NCBI RefSeq assembly: GCF_003010965.1
Contig: NZ_PGGM01000001.1
Location: 372,001 to 436,000 of the forward strand
From: Phyllobacterium sophorae
GTDB taxonomy: Bacteria > Pseudomonadota > Alphaproteobacteria > Rhizobiales > Rhizobiaceae
DNA: 64,000 nt
Direction of reading: 5' to 3'
Part shown: positions 1-10,115 of the stretch, one piece after another
Layout: each line of letters begins with the position of its first letter
Position numbering within the stretch: the first letter of the stretch is position 1
Translations under genes and position numbers: made by a program
The notes under the pieces: generated by a model
Seen by the model: only the letters and a program-made list of their open reading frames with translations
Database searches by the model: none
What the model was told of the DNA's origin: nothing

Positions 1-691
1 CGGCAAGCGCATGGCTCCGATTACAGACACGATCCCCAAGCCCCTGGTAAAGGTAGCCGGCAAACCATTGATCGATTGGGGGCTGGACGCGCTCGCAAAT
101 AATGGTGTCGAGCGTGCAATCGTCAATACGCACTATCTCGCTGATCAATTGGATACGCATTTGGCGAAGAGGAGCGTTCCCGAGATTCTCGTTTCAGATG
201 AACGTACAGAGCTGCTTGATTCTGCAGGTGGCATCGTCAATGCACTGCCGCAGATAGGGACCGAGCCGTTTTATGTCATCAATGCGGACACTTTCTGGAT
301 TGACGGGGCGATACCAAATCTTGTCCTCCTGGCGGAAGGATGGGATGATGCGCGCATGGACATTCTCCTGATGATCGCGACGAAGCACCAGGCGACCGGC
401 TATGACGGCCGCGGGGATTTCAACATGAACGCGGAGGGTAAGTTGCGCCGGCTCGCAGCGGATGAGACATCGCCCTATATCTATGCCGGTGCAGCCATCA
501 TCCACCCGCGCATCTTTGCCGAAGCATCGGCAGGCAAGGCTTCGCTGAACCATTATTTTGACGCAGCAATTGCTGCGGACCGGCTTTACGGTGTGCCAAT
601 GGAGGGTATTTGGCTGACGGTCGGGACACCCGGCGCCATCGGTGATGCGGAAGCCGCTATCGCCCGCGCCGGTCAAGGGATCCATGGCTGA
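1..691 (+). CDS. murU: MurU-like sugar-1-phosphate nucleotidyltransferase, 5' end cut by the window
   Basis: Partial gene: the reading frame is open from base 2 (codons for G-K-R) into the ATG at 11, so the first codons, including most of the LxAGxGxRM nucleotide-binding loop, lie outside the window. What remains begins GKRMAPITDTIPKPLVKVAG, typical of nucleotidyl transferases that join NTP to sugar-1-phosphates, and has an INADTFW segment that should carry the metal-binding Asp. In Hyphomicrobiales a member of this family lies just before addB, usually after an AmgK-like kinase. By established knowledge of that pair it would be N-acetylmuramate-1-phosphate uridylyltransferase of peptidoglycan recycling. 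Substrate specificity is inferred from neighbourhood, not from residues. The end overlaps the start of addB by 8 bases, so the two are probably translated together. Confidence 0.7.
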   Translation, partial: GKRMAPITDTIPKPLVKVAGKPLIDWGLDALANNGVERAIVNTHYLADQLDTHLAKRSVPEILVSDERTELLDSAGGIVNALPQIGTEPFYVINADTFWIDGAIPNLVLLAEGWDDARMDILLMIATKHQATGYDGRGDFNMNAEGKLRRLAADETSPYIYAGAAIIHPRIFAEASAGKASLNHYFDAAIAADRLYGVPMEGIWLTVGTPGAIGDAEAAIARAGQGIHG

Positions 692-3600
692 CCACAAACA
701 TTCACGGGTATTTTCCATCGCGCCCGGCATACCGTTCCTGCCTGCTCTCGTAGATGCGCTGGGGTCGGGAACGCTCATACCTGGCTTCCCCGACAATCCC
801 ACAGATCCGATGGCGCTGGCGCGTGTGACGATCTACGTGCCGACGCGCCGCGCTGCGCGCACTTTGCGCTCACTGCTTGTTGAAAAAAGTCCAGTCAGAT
901 CCGCGATTCTTCCCGTCATTCGCCCACTAGGTGATGTGGACGAAGATGCAGCGATGTTTGATATGGGATCGGACGCCTTCTTCGATCTCTTGCCACCGAT
1001 AAGCTCCACGGAACGGCTGCTGCTGCTCGCACGGCTGGTGAGGCCGTGGCGTGAGCGCTTGCCGGACCATGTCCGGGCTCTGTTCGGCAATGAGGAAATT
1101 GCCATCCCTGCTACGACCGCCGACGCGATCTGGCTGGCGCGTGACCTTGCCGCACTGATGGATCAAGTGGAAACCGAAGCCAGCGGCTGGGCGACTCTCT
1201 CGAACATCGTGTCGGAGGAACTGCCGAACTGGTGGCAGGTGACACTTGATTTTCTAGGCATAGTCACCAGTCTCTGGCCCGATATTCTGGCCGATGTTCA
1301 TCGATCGAACCCCGCGGCCCATCGCAACCGGCTGATTGAACTGGAAGCTGAGCGTCTGATGCGCAACCCTCCGGACGGCCCCGTTATCGCTGCCGGTTCC
1401 ACGGGTTCCATACCTGCCACAGCCAGGCTCCTTGCATCCATCGCGTCACTGCCGCATGGTGCCGTCATCCTGCCAGGCCTTGACCGCGATATGGATGCAG
1501 CGAGCTGGGACGTCTTGGCAAATATTGACGGCAATCCGTCGATTTTCGGTCATCCGCAATATGGCCTGAGAAAACTCTTGAGCGAACTCGGCGTGCTGCG
1601 CCACGATGTCGTCCGTTTGGGAAAAGTCACGCCGCAAAAGAGAGCTCGCGAGCATTTGCTCGCCGAGGCCATGCGCCCGGCGGATACGAGCGAGGCCTGG
1701 AGCACTATCGACCGCACCAGCGGCCAATTTTCTGAAGCCGTCGCGCCGGTGGCCCTGATCGAGGCGGCCAATGAGCGCGAAGAGGCGCTCGCCGTGGCCG
1801 TCGCATTGCGTGATGCCATCGATCAGCCGGGCAAGACTGCGGCCCTGATCACAGCTGACCGCGACCTGGCACGTCGTGTGTCGACCGAACTTGCACGCTT
1901 CAACATTGCTGCAGACGATTCCGGCGGCCATGCCCTGCGCGAAACGCAACCGGCGACACTGATGCGGCTGGCGATCGAAACTGCATTCAACCCAGGTGAT
2001 CCGGTTGCGCTTCTCGCGCTGCTCAAACATCCCTTGACGCGGCTTGGGCTGCAACGCCCGGCGGTGCGGCAGGCCGCCGAAACCATTGAGCTCGTATCCT
2101 TGCGCGGCGGCACTGGCCGCGCTTCGCTTTCCGGTCTTGCCGCGTTCTTCGAGCAACGTCTGGCCGAGGGTAGTAATGCGCCGTTCGAACCGGTCTGGCT
2201 GCGGCAGATTTCCGTTGCTCAGATCGAAGCAGCCCGGATAGCCTGCGCTGCTCTCAGTCATAGTATGGAACCACTCACTGTCATTGTTGACAGGACCGAG
2301 CCGGTGCAGATGGCCGAGATCATTCACGCCAGCGTATCGAGCCTGGAAAATCTGGCGCGCGACGACAAGGGTGATATCGCCGCGCTCTATTCCGGTGCGG
2401 CCGGCGAGCAGTTTGCCGGCTTTCTGCGCAATCTGGTTTCGGCCAATACCGGACTGGATTTTCTGGCCCCGGAATGGCCGGGAATGGTCGAAGCGCTGAT
2501 GTCAGGCGAGGTTGTGAAGCCGAAGGCCGGCGCCCACCCCCGCCTGTTCATATGGGGGGCGCTCGAGGCGCGGCTGCAGACGGTCGATACGGTAATCATC
2601 GGCGGTCTCAATGAAGGTTCGTGGCCGGGAAAGACGCGCAACGACCCATTCATGTCGCGCCCGATGAAATCCATCATCAATCTTGAACCGCCGGAGCGGC
2701 GCACCGGTCTGGCCGCCCACGATTTCCAGATGGCGATGGGCATGGATCGCGTCATCCTTACCAGGTCGCAGCGTTCCGCCAATGCGCCGACAGTCGCCTC
2801 GCGCTGGCTGCAGCGGCTCGAGACGGTGCTTGGCAAGACCGCTGCGGCGGAATTGCGGACGCGCGGCGCAAAGTATCTGAATTGGGCACGCGAGATCGAT
2901 CATGCGGCGGACGAAGATTTCGTCAGGCGGCCAGAACCCAGGCCACCGCTCGAGGCGCGGCCAAAGCATTTTTCGGTGACGGAAATAGAAACATTGAGGC
3001 GCGATCCCTATGCAATATTCGCGCGGCGTATCCTGCGGCTGCGCCCGATCGATCCGCTGATCCGCGATCCGGATGTGGCAGAACGCGGCTCGCTGTTCCA
3101 CAACATTCTGGCACATTTTACCGAAGAGGGTATCGACCCGGTCCGCCCCGACGCTCCGGCCCGGCTGCTGGACATAGGCAGACAATATTTCGACGATATC
3201 GCGCTGCCCGAGGAGATCGATGCGGTTTGGTGGCCGCGGTTCCAGTCCCTGGTACCCGAATTTCTCGACTGGGAACGCGTTCGTGCTCCATTGATTGCCG
3301 AACGCCATCCCGAAATTGCCTCGAAGAAAATTTCCGTGGGGACGACAGGCGTGACGCTTTCCGGACGGGCGGATCGCCTCGACCTCAGGCGGGACGGAAC
3401 GGTGGACATTATCGATTACAAGACCGGTTCAACGCCGTCGAAACGGCAGGCCCATGTGCTTCTGTCGCCGCAGCTTGCGCTGGAGGCAGCGCTTCTTGCG
3501 CGCGGAGCGTTTCATGAAGTTGGCAACCGCTACGCCTCTGACCTCCTCTATGTTCGCCTCCGGCCGAATGGCAGGGTGGACCCGGAATCGATCCTGAAAA

Positions 3601-3824
3601 TTGGCACCGCAGCGAATGGCAGCGAGAAATCGGCGCCGGAACTCGGGGAACTTTCCTGGCAACGGCTTAATGAATTGCTCAACGCCTATCGCGATTCGCA
3701 AAAAGGCTACCTGTCACGTGCCCTGCCGTTCAAGGAAACTGATCTGACCGGGGACTATGACCATCTCGCCCGGGTGCTGGAATGGTCAGCAGGCGGTGCA
3801 GATGATGGCAGCGAGGGTGAATGA
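684..3824 (+). CDS. addB: AddB, subunit of the AddAB double-strand-break repair helicase-nuclease
   Basis: AddB works with AddA to resect double-strand breaks and load RecA (RecBCD-equivalent). I chose ATG 684 (MADHKHSRVF) over an in-frame ATG at 642 because it is preceded by a purine-rich CAAGGGA and overlaps the upstream gene only slightly; this gives 1046 residues, usual for alphaproteobacterial AddB. The N-terminal half is a degenerate UvrD-like helicase. The C-terminal RecB-type nuclease core is visible as SGRADRLDL followed by IIDYKTGS near residue 909. The protein has a single cysteine (near residue 521), so the four-cysteine iron-sulphur cluster known from Bacillus AddB is absent. The stop overlaps the addA start as ATGA. 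Confidence 0.93.
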   Translation: MADHKHSRVFSIAPGIPFLPALVDALGSGTLIPGFPDNPTDPMALARVTIYVPTRRAARTLRSLLVEKSPVRSAILPVIRPLGDVDEDAAMFDMGSDAFFDLLPPISSTERLLLLARLVRPWRERLPDHVRALFGNEEIAIPATTADAIWLARDLAALMDQVETEASGWATLSNIVSEELPNWWQVTLDFLGIVTSLWPDILADVHRSNPAAHRNRLIELEAERLMRNPPDGPVIAAGSTGSIPATARLLASIASLPHGAVILPGLDRDMDAASWDVLANIDGNPSIFGHPQYGLRKLLSELGVLRHDVVRLGKVTPQKRAREHLLAEAMRPADTSEAWSTIDRTSGQFSEAVAPVALIEAANEREEALAVAVALRDAIDQPGKTAALITADRDLARRVSTELARFNIAADDSGGHALRETQPATLMRLAIETAFNPGDPVALLALLKHPLTRLGLQRPAVRQAAETIELVSLRGGTGRASLSGLAAFFEQRLAEGSNAPFEPVWLRQISVAQIEAARIACAALSHSMEPLTVIVDRTEPVQMAEIIHASVSSLENLARDDKGDIAALYSGAAGEQFAGFLRNLVSANTGLDFLAPEWPGMVEALMSGEVVKPKAGAHPRLFIWGALEARLQTVDTVIIGGLNEGSWPGKTRNDPFMSRPMKSIINLEPPERRTGLAAHDFQMAMGMDRVILTRSQRSANAPTVASRWLQRLETVLGKTAAAELRTRGAKYLNWAREIDHAADEDFVRRPEPRPPLEARPKHFSVTEIETLRRDPYAIFARRILRLRPIDPLIRDPDVAERGSLFHNILAHFTEEGIDPVRPDAPARLLDIGRQYFDDIALPEEIDAVWWPRFQSLVPEFLDWERVRAPLIAERHPEIASKKISVGTTGVTLSGRADRLDLRRDGTVDIIDYKTGSTPSKRQAHVLLSPQLALEAALLARGAFHEVGNRYASDLLYVRLRPNGRVDPESILKIGTAANGSEKSAPELGELSWQRLNELLNAYRDSQKGYLSRALPFKETDLTGDYDHLARVLEWSAGGADDGSEGE

Positions 3825-6800
3825 AAAAGCCTCGTGTCATTCCTTTCGAAACGATAGCGAACCAAAACAAGGCGGCAGATCCAAATGATTCGGTCTGGGT
3901 TTCGGCCAATGCCGGGTCGGGCAAGACCCATGTTCTCACCGAGCGCGTGATCCGGCTGCTGCTTGACGGAACCGATCCATCGAAAATCCTCTGCCTCACT
4001 TATACGAAGGCAGCCGCCGCGGTGATGCAAAACCGCGTTTTTGCACGGCTTTCCGAATGGGCGACCACCGATGAAGCCACGTTGTCAGAAACGATACAGC
4101 AGATTGACGGCCGGGTTCCCGATCAAAACCGCCTTGCGCAGGCGCGCCGCCTGTTTGCGCGTGCCATGGAAACCCCGGGTGGTCTCAAGATCCAGACGAT
4201 CCACGCCTTCTGCGAGGCCATTCTTCATCAGTTTCCGCTGGAGGCCAACATCGCCGGCCATTTCGAATTGATGGACGATCTGATGCAAGTTGCACTCGTT
4301 GGTGAAGCGCGCCGCCAGTTGCTGCAGTCTGCGCGCTTGGACAGCAACACGGAGCTTGCCGCTGCCTTCGCCGACGTGCTCGATGCTGCCGGAGAATTTG
4401 GCTTGCAGGCACTGCTCGACGAAGCCGTGAACAAGCGGCATGACCTGACACAATTCATCCGCGATATTGGCCATGATGAGTTGCGCCGCCAGACCTTCTA
4501 CGCTCATTTCGGCTTCACCGGCATGGAGACAGAAGACAGCATCCTGTCAACGCTTTGGCCGGTACGCGAATTTGATGGCGGCATTCTTGGAGAAATCCTC
4601 GACATCCCAAGAAGCGCCACCCGGGCGCAGGAGTTCGCGCTGACCTTGCGTTTTGCCAAGGTCAATGACCAGATTGACCAGCGCGAAGAGGCCTTGAAGA
4701 CGGCATTTCTGAAGGCGAGCGGAGAGCCCAAGAACGGCTCATTTATTTCGTCCAAGGCGGTGACGGACCGGGTACCGGATTTCATTGATCGCTATGATCG
4801 CGCGGCGCAGCGGGTGTTCGAAGGGCTCGACAGGCTTAAGCAATTGCGCCTTGTCCGGCTGACCCTCTCTGCACTCGCGCTGGTTGATGATCTGCTCAGT
4901 CGCTATCAGCAGATGAAAAGGGCGCACGGTCTTCTCGATTTCGATGATCTGATCGTGCGGACGATGATGCTCCTCGGGCGGCAGGATGCGGGGCCCTGGG
5001 TCCAGTACAAGCTCGATAAGGGCATTGACCACATACTGGTCGACGAGGCGCAGGATACGAGCCCCAACCAATGGCGCGTCATACGTCTGTTGAGCGAGGA
5101 ATTTTTCGCAGGGAAGACGGCGCGTACCGTTCGCCGCACACTTTTTGCTGTCGGCGATGAGAAGCAATCGATCTATTCATTCCAGGGCGCGGTACCGGAG
5201 GACTTTGCCGAGCATGGCAAGGCAACCGAACGGAAGACCCGTCAATCCGAGCTAAGCTTCGCCCGGGTCAATCTCAACTTCTCCTTCCGGTCTGCTCCAG
5301 ATGTGCTGTCTGCCGTGGACAAGGTCTTTGCCCGGCCGGAAGCCAATCGAGGTTTCGGCGCGGATCACGGCGCGACGGTGCACACGGCGATACGCGATCA
5401 TGATCCGGGCGAAGTGCAGATATGGGACATGCTTGACCCGGTCACAACGCCAGAGGAGGACGACTGGCGTACGCCCGTTGACAGCCTGCCTGCGCCGCCG
5501 GTGCGTCTCGCCGAGCAGATCGCACGAACGATCGACTTCTGGCTCAAGAATGGCGAAATCCTCGACGGGCAAGGCCGCCGGCTCGAGGCACGCGACATCA
5601 TGGTTCTGGTGCGCAAGCGTGATCAGTTCATGCCGGCCCTGTCGCGCGAACTGAAGAAGCGTCATGTTCCCGTTGCTGGCGCGGACCGGTTGAGGCTAAC
5701 TGATCATATCGCTGTCAAGGATCTGATGGCGCTTGGCCGGTTCATGCTGTTGTCGTCCGATGATTTGTCGCTCGCGGCAGTCCTCAAGAGCCCATTGTTC
5801 AAATTGGGCGATGATCAGTTGTTTGCCCTCGCCCATGACCGGGCGGAAAATGTAACGCTTTATCAGCGCCTGCTTGCGCAGGCCGAGGACGACCTCACGC
5901 TCTATGGTATTGCACAACGGCTGCAGGATTGGCGAAATAGCGCTGACACAGTGCCGGTGTTCGAGTTCTACGCCGATATTCTTGGGCCCGGCGGAGCAAG
6001 GCGCGACCTTCTCGCACGGCTCGGCCAGGAGGCGGGCGATGTCATCGACGAGTTCCAGAACTATGCTGTTGCGACAGAGAAGACAGGATTGCCGGGCCTG
6101 CAGGCGTTCCTCGAAACGCTGGATGCGGCGGCTCCGGAAATCAAACGCGAACTCGATCAGAGCCGCAACGAAGTACGGATCATGACGGTACATGCCTCCA
6201 AGGGACTTGAGGCGGCCGTTGTATTCCTGGTCGATTCCGGCAGCGCTGCTTCCGCGGGCGGGCGTGCGCCAAATCTGCTTTCTTTCGATATGGCAGAGGA
6301 AGAGGGATGGCGTGGCAAGGGATTTTTGTTCGCTCCGTCCAAAACCCATGCGACGGCGTTCACGGCAAATATAATCGACAACCTGAAAGTCCGCGCCGAA
6401 GAAGAGTATCGCCGCCTGCTCTATGTCGGCATGACCCGGGCCGAAGACCGCCTGATCGTTTGCGGCTACCGCGGAACGCGGCGCGCGCCCGGAACCTGGC
6501 ACGATCTGGTGGAAGCGGCGCTGGCCGAAGCGAGCGAGCCGTTCCAGCATGCGGTTGAGGGAGTGGTTGCCAAGCGCTACCGCGTCACGGAGCGCGTTCC
6601 TGCAGCCATTGTCGAGCCTGACATCGCAACTGAGATCAGTGCAGCCCCTTTTCCAGCGGCGTATCGAAGGCCGATGCCGCGCGAAGCTGGTCTACCAAGA
6701 CCGCTTGCGCCATCGGGTGTCTCCGTTTTGATCGAGCCCGACGACGAAGCACCTTTGGTGACCGGTTCACCGGTGCTCGTGAGGGAGAGCGGCGATCCGT

Positions 6801-7324
6801 CTTTTGCCATCCGGCGCGGTACGGTTATTCACGCGCTATTGCAGACGCTGCCCAATCTCCCATCCGATCAACGCGTACCGGCCGCGCGGCGCTATCTTTC
6901 GCGTGCCGCTTTCGACTGGAAGCCAGAGGAGGTCGAAAACGCCCTGCAATCGGTACTCGCCGTCATGAATGATTCAGGTTTTGCTCCCGTCTTTGCATCA
7001 GGGTCGCTGGCCGAAGTAGCGGTCATGGGGACGCTGCATCTGCGCGGCAAGGATCACGCCGTTTCAGGCGTGATCGACCGGCTGGCGGTCAGCGAAAGCC
7101 GCGTACTCATCGTGGACTACAAGACCAACCGGCCTCCTCCCCATACATTGGCAGGGGTGCCCGATACTTACGTGGCGCAGTTAGCGCTTTATCGGCAATT
7201 GCTGGAACCGCTGTATCCCGGTAAAATCGTCGAGGCAGCACTGCTTTTTACTGAAGGTCCCTATCTGATCGATATTCCCGTGAACGCGATGCAGGATGCC
7301 CTTGCCCGTCTCACCGCATCGTGA
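3821..7324 (+). CDS. addA: AddA, UvrD/RecB-type helicase-nuclease subunit
   Basis: Large superfamily 1A helicase fused to a RecB-family nuclease; motor subunit of AddAB. Motifs in order: Walker A ANAGSGKT near residue 29; Walker B/motif II VDEAQDTSPNQW near 407; motif III DEKQSIYSFQGA near 446; motif V MTVHASKGLE near 787; motif VI LLYVGMTRAEDRL near 866; and the nuclease signatures GVIDRLAV and IVDYKTNRP near 1083–1100, followed by YVAQLALYR. Length (1167 residues) is normal for the family. Start ATG 3821 overlaps the addB stop by four bases, the usual coupled arrangement for a 1:1 complex. Confidence 0.96.
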   Translation: MKKPRVIPFETIANQNKAADPNDSVWVSANAGSGKTHVLTERVIRLLLDGTDPSKILCLTYTKAAAAVMQNRVFARLSEWATTDEATLSETIQQIDGRVPDQNRLAQARRLFARAMETPGGLKIQTIHAFCEAILHQFPLEANIAGHFELMDDLMQVALVGEARRQLLQSARLDSNTELAAAFADVLDAAGEFGLQALLDEAVNKRHDLTQFIRDIGHDELRRQTFYAHFGFTGMETEDSILSTLWPVREFDGGILGEILDIPRSATRAQEFALTLRFAKVNDQIDQREEALKTAFLKASGEPKNGSFISSKAVTDRVPDFIDRYDRAAQRVFEGLDRLKQLRLVRLTLSALALVDDLLSRYQQMKRAHGLLDFDDLIVRTMMLLGRQDAGPWVQYKLDKGIDHILVDEAQDTSPNQWRVIRLLSEEFFAGKTARTVRRTLFAVGDEKQSIYSFQGAVPEDFAEHGKATERKTRQSELSFARVNLNFSFRSAPDVLSAVDKVFARPEANRGFGADHGATVHTAIRDHDPGEVQIWDMLDPVTTPEEDDWRTPVDSLPAPPVRLAEQIARTIDFWLKNGEILDGQGRRLEARDIMVLVRKRDQFMPALSRELKKRHVPVAGADRLRLTDHIAVKDLMALGRFMLLSSDDLSLAAVLKSPLFKLGDDQLFALAHDRAENVTLYQRLLAQAEDDLTLYGIAQRLQDWRNSADTVPVFEFYADILGPGGARRDLLARLGQEAGDVIDEFQNYAVATEKTGLPGLQAFLETLDAAAPEIKRELDQSRNEVRIMTVHASKGLEAAVVFLVDSGSAASAGGRAPNLLSFDMAEEEGWRGKGFLFAPSKTHATAFTANIIDNLKVRAEEEYRRLLYVGMTRAEDRLIVCGYRGTRRAPGTWHDLVEAALAEASEPFQHAVEGVVAKRYRVTERVPAAIVEPDIATEISAAPFPAAYRRPMPREAGLPRPLAPSGVSVLIEPDDEAPLVTGSPVLVRESGDPSFAIRRGTVIHALLQTLPNLPSDQRVPAARRYLSRAAFDWKPEEVENALQSVLAVMNDSGFAPVFASGSLAEVAVMGTLHLRGKDHAVSGVIDRLAVSESRVLIVDYKTNRPPPHTLAGVPDTYVAQLALYRQLLEPLYPGKIVEAALLFTEGPYLIDIPVNAMQDALARLTAS

Positions 7325-7401
7325 GAAGACGAAACTTGACGAGGGCGAGCCGACTCACCACATGATGTGCAACACATTCACAAACCCACAAGGAAAAGCC
7401 T

Positions 7402-7725
7402 ATGGCTACCGTCAAGATCGACACCAGCAACTTCCAGTCCGATGTAATCCAGTCAGGCCAGCCTGTCGTTGTTGATTTCTGGGCAGAATGGTGCGGACCG
7501 TGCAAGATGATCGCACCCGCCCTTGAAGAAATCGCTTCGGAGATGGAAGGCAAGGTTACGATTGCCAAAGTCAATATCGACGAGAATCCAGAACTTGCCG
7601 CTCAGTTCGGTGTGCGTTCGATCCCGACCTTGCTGATGTTCAAGGATGGCGAACTGGCGGCCAATCTGGTTGGAGCCGCTCCCAAGAGCAAGTTGACCGA
7701 CTGGATCAAGAATTCGGCGGCCTGA
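7402..7725 (+). CDS. trxA: Thioredoxin 1
   Basis: Classical cytoplasmic thioredoxin of 107 residues that reduces protein disulphides using thioredoxin reductase. The active site WCGPC lies at residues 30–34 after VVDFWAE, and the conserved cis-proline segment [11 protein letters not shown] follows. The ATG is preceded by AAGGAAAAGCCT, a good ribosome site. It lies 77 bases after addA with no clear terminator between, so it may be partly read from the addBA transcript, and it is closed by a strong hairpin terminator just downstream. Placement directly after addA is usual in this order. Confidence 0.97.
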   Translation: MATVKIDTSNFQSDVIQSGQPVVVDFWAEWCGPCKMIAPALEEIASEMEGKVTIAKVNIDENPELAAQFGVRSIPTLLMFKDGELAANLVGAAPKSKLTDWIKNSAA

Positions 7726-7747
7726 TTTTTGGGCCTCTGAAATTAAG

Positions 7748-7775
7748 AAGCCCGGCTCTTTGCCGGGCTTTTTTG
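7748..7775. terminator. Rho-independent terminator after trxA, shared with folC
   Basis: A GCCCGGC / GCCGGGC stem with a 4–5 base loop followed by six T on the plus strand ends trxA. An A-run on the other side makes it usable for the convergent folC as well; folC stops 14 bases away. Confidence 0.85.
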
Positions 7776-7788
7776 TTGTCCAGAACAA

Positions 7789-9117
7789 TTATTGTGGGAG
7801 TGTGCCATTGTCCGAGAGAACATCGCCGGCAAGATAAAGCGAACCGCCAATGAGTATGCGCGGCGCCGGCTCGGATTTGTCCCAGCTGTCGCGCAGTATT
7901 TTGAGCGCGTTCTCGACGGAGTGAACGGGTTCTGCCGAAAGCCCCGCTTCGTTGGCTGCCAGCGCCAGCTCGTCGTGCGGGATGCCCGCTCCACTGGAGC
8001 GGATGGGCACCGTATAGACATGCCGCGCCATGCCGGTGAAGGCTTGGAAATAGCCTACGGGGTCTTTGGTGTTGATCATCCCGGTTATCAGGAACAGCGG
8101 CCGCTGGGTGCGATCCTCGAGTGTAGCAATAGCCTCGGCAATCACCAGGCCTGCACCGGGATTATGTCCGCCATCAAGCCAGATCTCTGATCCCGGAACC
8201 GCCAGATCCACCAGCTTGCCTTTGATGAGCCGTTGCATGCGTGCAGGCCACTCCACCGTGGTCATTGCCGTCTCGACTGCGTATTCGGGAACGGTAAATC
8301 CCGCAGTTCTGACAGCTTGGATAGCAGCGGCAGCGTTGGCAAGTTGATGGCGGCCGAGCAAAGCGGGCAAGGGGAGGTCCATCAGTCCGGTATTGTCCTG
8401 GTAGATCATGCGGCCGCGCTCCTCAAAGCTGAGGAAATCCTGTCCATAGACCGCGTATTGGCAATCGCGCCGTTCGGCGGTCTCGATCAGCACCATCCGC
8501 ACGGCTTCTTCTTCCTGCGCCCCAATGACCACGGAGCAGCGCGGTTTGATAATTCCAGCTTTTTCCGCCGCGATCAGTTCGACCCGATCGCCAAGATAGG
8601 GTTGATGGTCCAGTGAAATCGGCATGATAACGCTGACGGCAGGCTCAGGAATTACATTCGTCGCATCAAAGCGGCCGCCAAGACCGACTTCGAGGATGAC
8701 GGCATCGGCAGGATGTTCAGAAAACAGGACGAACGTGACGGCGGTCAAAATCTCGAAAACGGTGATGGCCTGTCCGGCATTGGCATCGGCGACCCGCTTG
8801 ACCGCCTCGGCGAGTACATCATCTTCGACTATCTTGCCACCGCCGGGAGCGCCAAGCCGATAGCGTTCGTGCCAGCGTACGAGATGCGGAGAGGTGTGGA
8901 CATGAACCGTGTAGCCAGCGGCTTCGAGCAGCGCACGGGAGAAGGCGACAGCGGAACCCTTGCCATTGGTTCCCGCGACATGGATTACCGGTGGTATCCT
9001 CAGGTGCGGGTTGCCGAGTGTGTCGAGAAGGCGGGTAATGCGCCCCAGCGACAGATCAAAGCCCTTGGGGTGCAAGCCCAGCAGCCGTTCTATCTCTTGT
9101 TCAGCACGCGACGGCAT
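7789..9117 (-). CDS. folC: Folylpolyglutamate synthase / dihydrofolate synthase
   Basis: Mur-ligase-family enzyme that makes dihydrofolate from dihydropteroate and adds glutamates to folates in the cytoplasm. Visible motifs are the P-loop AGTNGKGSA (residues 48–56), the LGGRFDATN segment around the catalytic/metal region, and DGGHNPGAG of the C-terminal domain. Length of 442 residues is typical. The start MPSRAEQEIERLLGL is the only reasonable ATG. It lies 30 bases after accD on the same strand and is the last gene of the trpF–trpB–trpA–accD–folC run, an order common in alphaproteobacteria. Confidence 0.95.
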   Translation of the reverse strand: MPSRAEQEIERLLGLHPKGFDLSLGRITRLLDTLGNPHLRIPPVIHVAGTNGKGSAVAFSRALLEAAGYTVHVHTSPHLVRWHERYRLGAPGGGKIVEDDVLAEAVKRVADANAGQAITVFEILTAVTFVLFSEHPADAVILEVGLGGRFDATNVIPEPAVSVIMPISLDHQPYLGDRVELIAAEKAGIIKPRCSVVIGAQEEEAVRMVLIETAERRDCQYAVYGQDFLSFEERGRMIYQDNTGLMDLPLPALLGRHQLANAAAAIQAVRTAGFTVPEYAVETAMTTVEWPARMQRLIKGKLVDLAVPGSEIWLDGGHNPGAGLVIAEAIATLEDRTQRPLFLITGMINTKDPVGYFQAFTGMARHVYTVPIRSSGAGIPHDELALAANEAGLSAEPVHSVENALKILRDSWDKSEPAPRILIGGSLYLAGDVLSDNGTLPQ

Positions 9118-9147
9118 TGCACACCCGATCCAGCAAATAGGATGGCA

Positions 9148-10071
9148 TCAAGATTGGGCTTCGGCCGGTACCGGCATTGTGGCCGCCAGTCCGTTTGGCA
9201 ATCCTTCAGGGATCTCAGTCGCCGGTTCGCCCAGCAACATTTTCAATAAGCGTGCGATGGTTGCCTTCAATTCCGTACGCGGCACAACCATGTCAACCAT
9301 CCCGTGCGTCTTCAGATATTCGGCACGCTGGAACCCTTCCGGCAGCTTTTCGCGGACGGTCTGTTCGATGACACGCTGGCCGGCAAAACCGATCATCGCC
9401 CCCGGTTCAGCGATGTGAATATCGCCGAGCATCGCGTAGGAAGCAGTTACGCCGCCTGTCGTCGGATTGGTCAAAACCACGATATAGGGCAGACCGGCTT
9501 CCTTCAGCATCTCCACTGCAACTGTTGTACGCGGCAATTGCATCAGCGAGAGGATGCCCTCCTGCATGCGGGCGCCGCCTGACGCGGCAAAGAGTACCAG
9601 GGGTTTCTTCTGGGCAATTGCGGTTTCAAAACCCTTGATGATCGCTTCTCCTGCTGCCATGCCAAGCGAACCGCCGATGAAATTGAAATCATGGATGGTG
9701 ACGACGATCGGCAGGCCTTCAATCGACCCAAGAGCATTGATGATCGTGTCGTCCTGGCCAGTCTTGGCGCGATGTTCCTTCAGACGATCGACATAGCGCT
9801 TTTCATCGCGGAATTTCAGCGGATCGGTCGCAACTTTCGGCTGCTCAAGTGTTTCGAACACGCCGTCATCGAAGAAGAACCTCAACCGGTCCCTGGCCGG
9901 AATACGCATGTGATGGCCGGAAGAGGGGACGACCCATTGGTTTTTCTCCAGATCCGTGTGAAAGACCATTTCGCCGGATTCCGGATCCTTGATCCAGAGA
10001 TTTTCCGGCATTTCACGGCGGCCAAGCATCGAATTGATCTTCGGCCGGACGTAATTTGTGATCCAGTTCAT
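9148..10071 (-). CDS. accD: Acetyl-CoA carboxylase carboxyltransferase subunit beta, zinc-finger cysteines lost
   Basis: Beta subunit of the carboxyltransferase that makes malonyl-CoA for fatty-acid synthesis, acting with AccA. The crotonase-like core is intact ([33 protein letters not shown]). In E. coli the N-terminal zinc finger uses two Cys-x2-Cys pairs; here the matching positions read KDPESG (residues 28–33) and VVPSSG (47–52), so all four cysteines are replaced, and the whole 307-residue protein contains no cysteine. The fold must be held without zinc. The start [15 protein letters not shown] follows trpA by 44 bases in the same operon. Identity is secure; only the finger is unusual. 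Confidence 0.95.
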   Translation of the reverse strand: MNWITNYVRPKINSMLGRREMPENLWIKDPESGEMVFHTDLEKNQWVVPSSGHHMRIPARDRLRFFFDDGVFETLEQPKVATDPLKFRDEKRYVDRLKEHRAKTGQDDTIINALGSIEGLPIVVTIHDFNFIGGSLGMAAGEAIIKGFETAIAQKKPLVLFAASGGARMQEGILSLMQLPRTTVAVEMLKEAGLPYIVVLTNPTTGGVTASYAMLGDIHIAEPGAMIGFAGQRVIEQTVREKLPEGFQRAEYLKTHGMVDMVVPRTELKATIARLLKMLLGEPATEIPEGLPNGLAATMPVPAEAQS

Positions 10072-10115
10072 GATCGGTCCTGTTCTTCTGTCGTTGTTCC
10101 GGTGATTTAGGGCTT

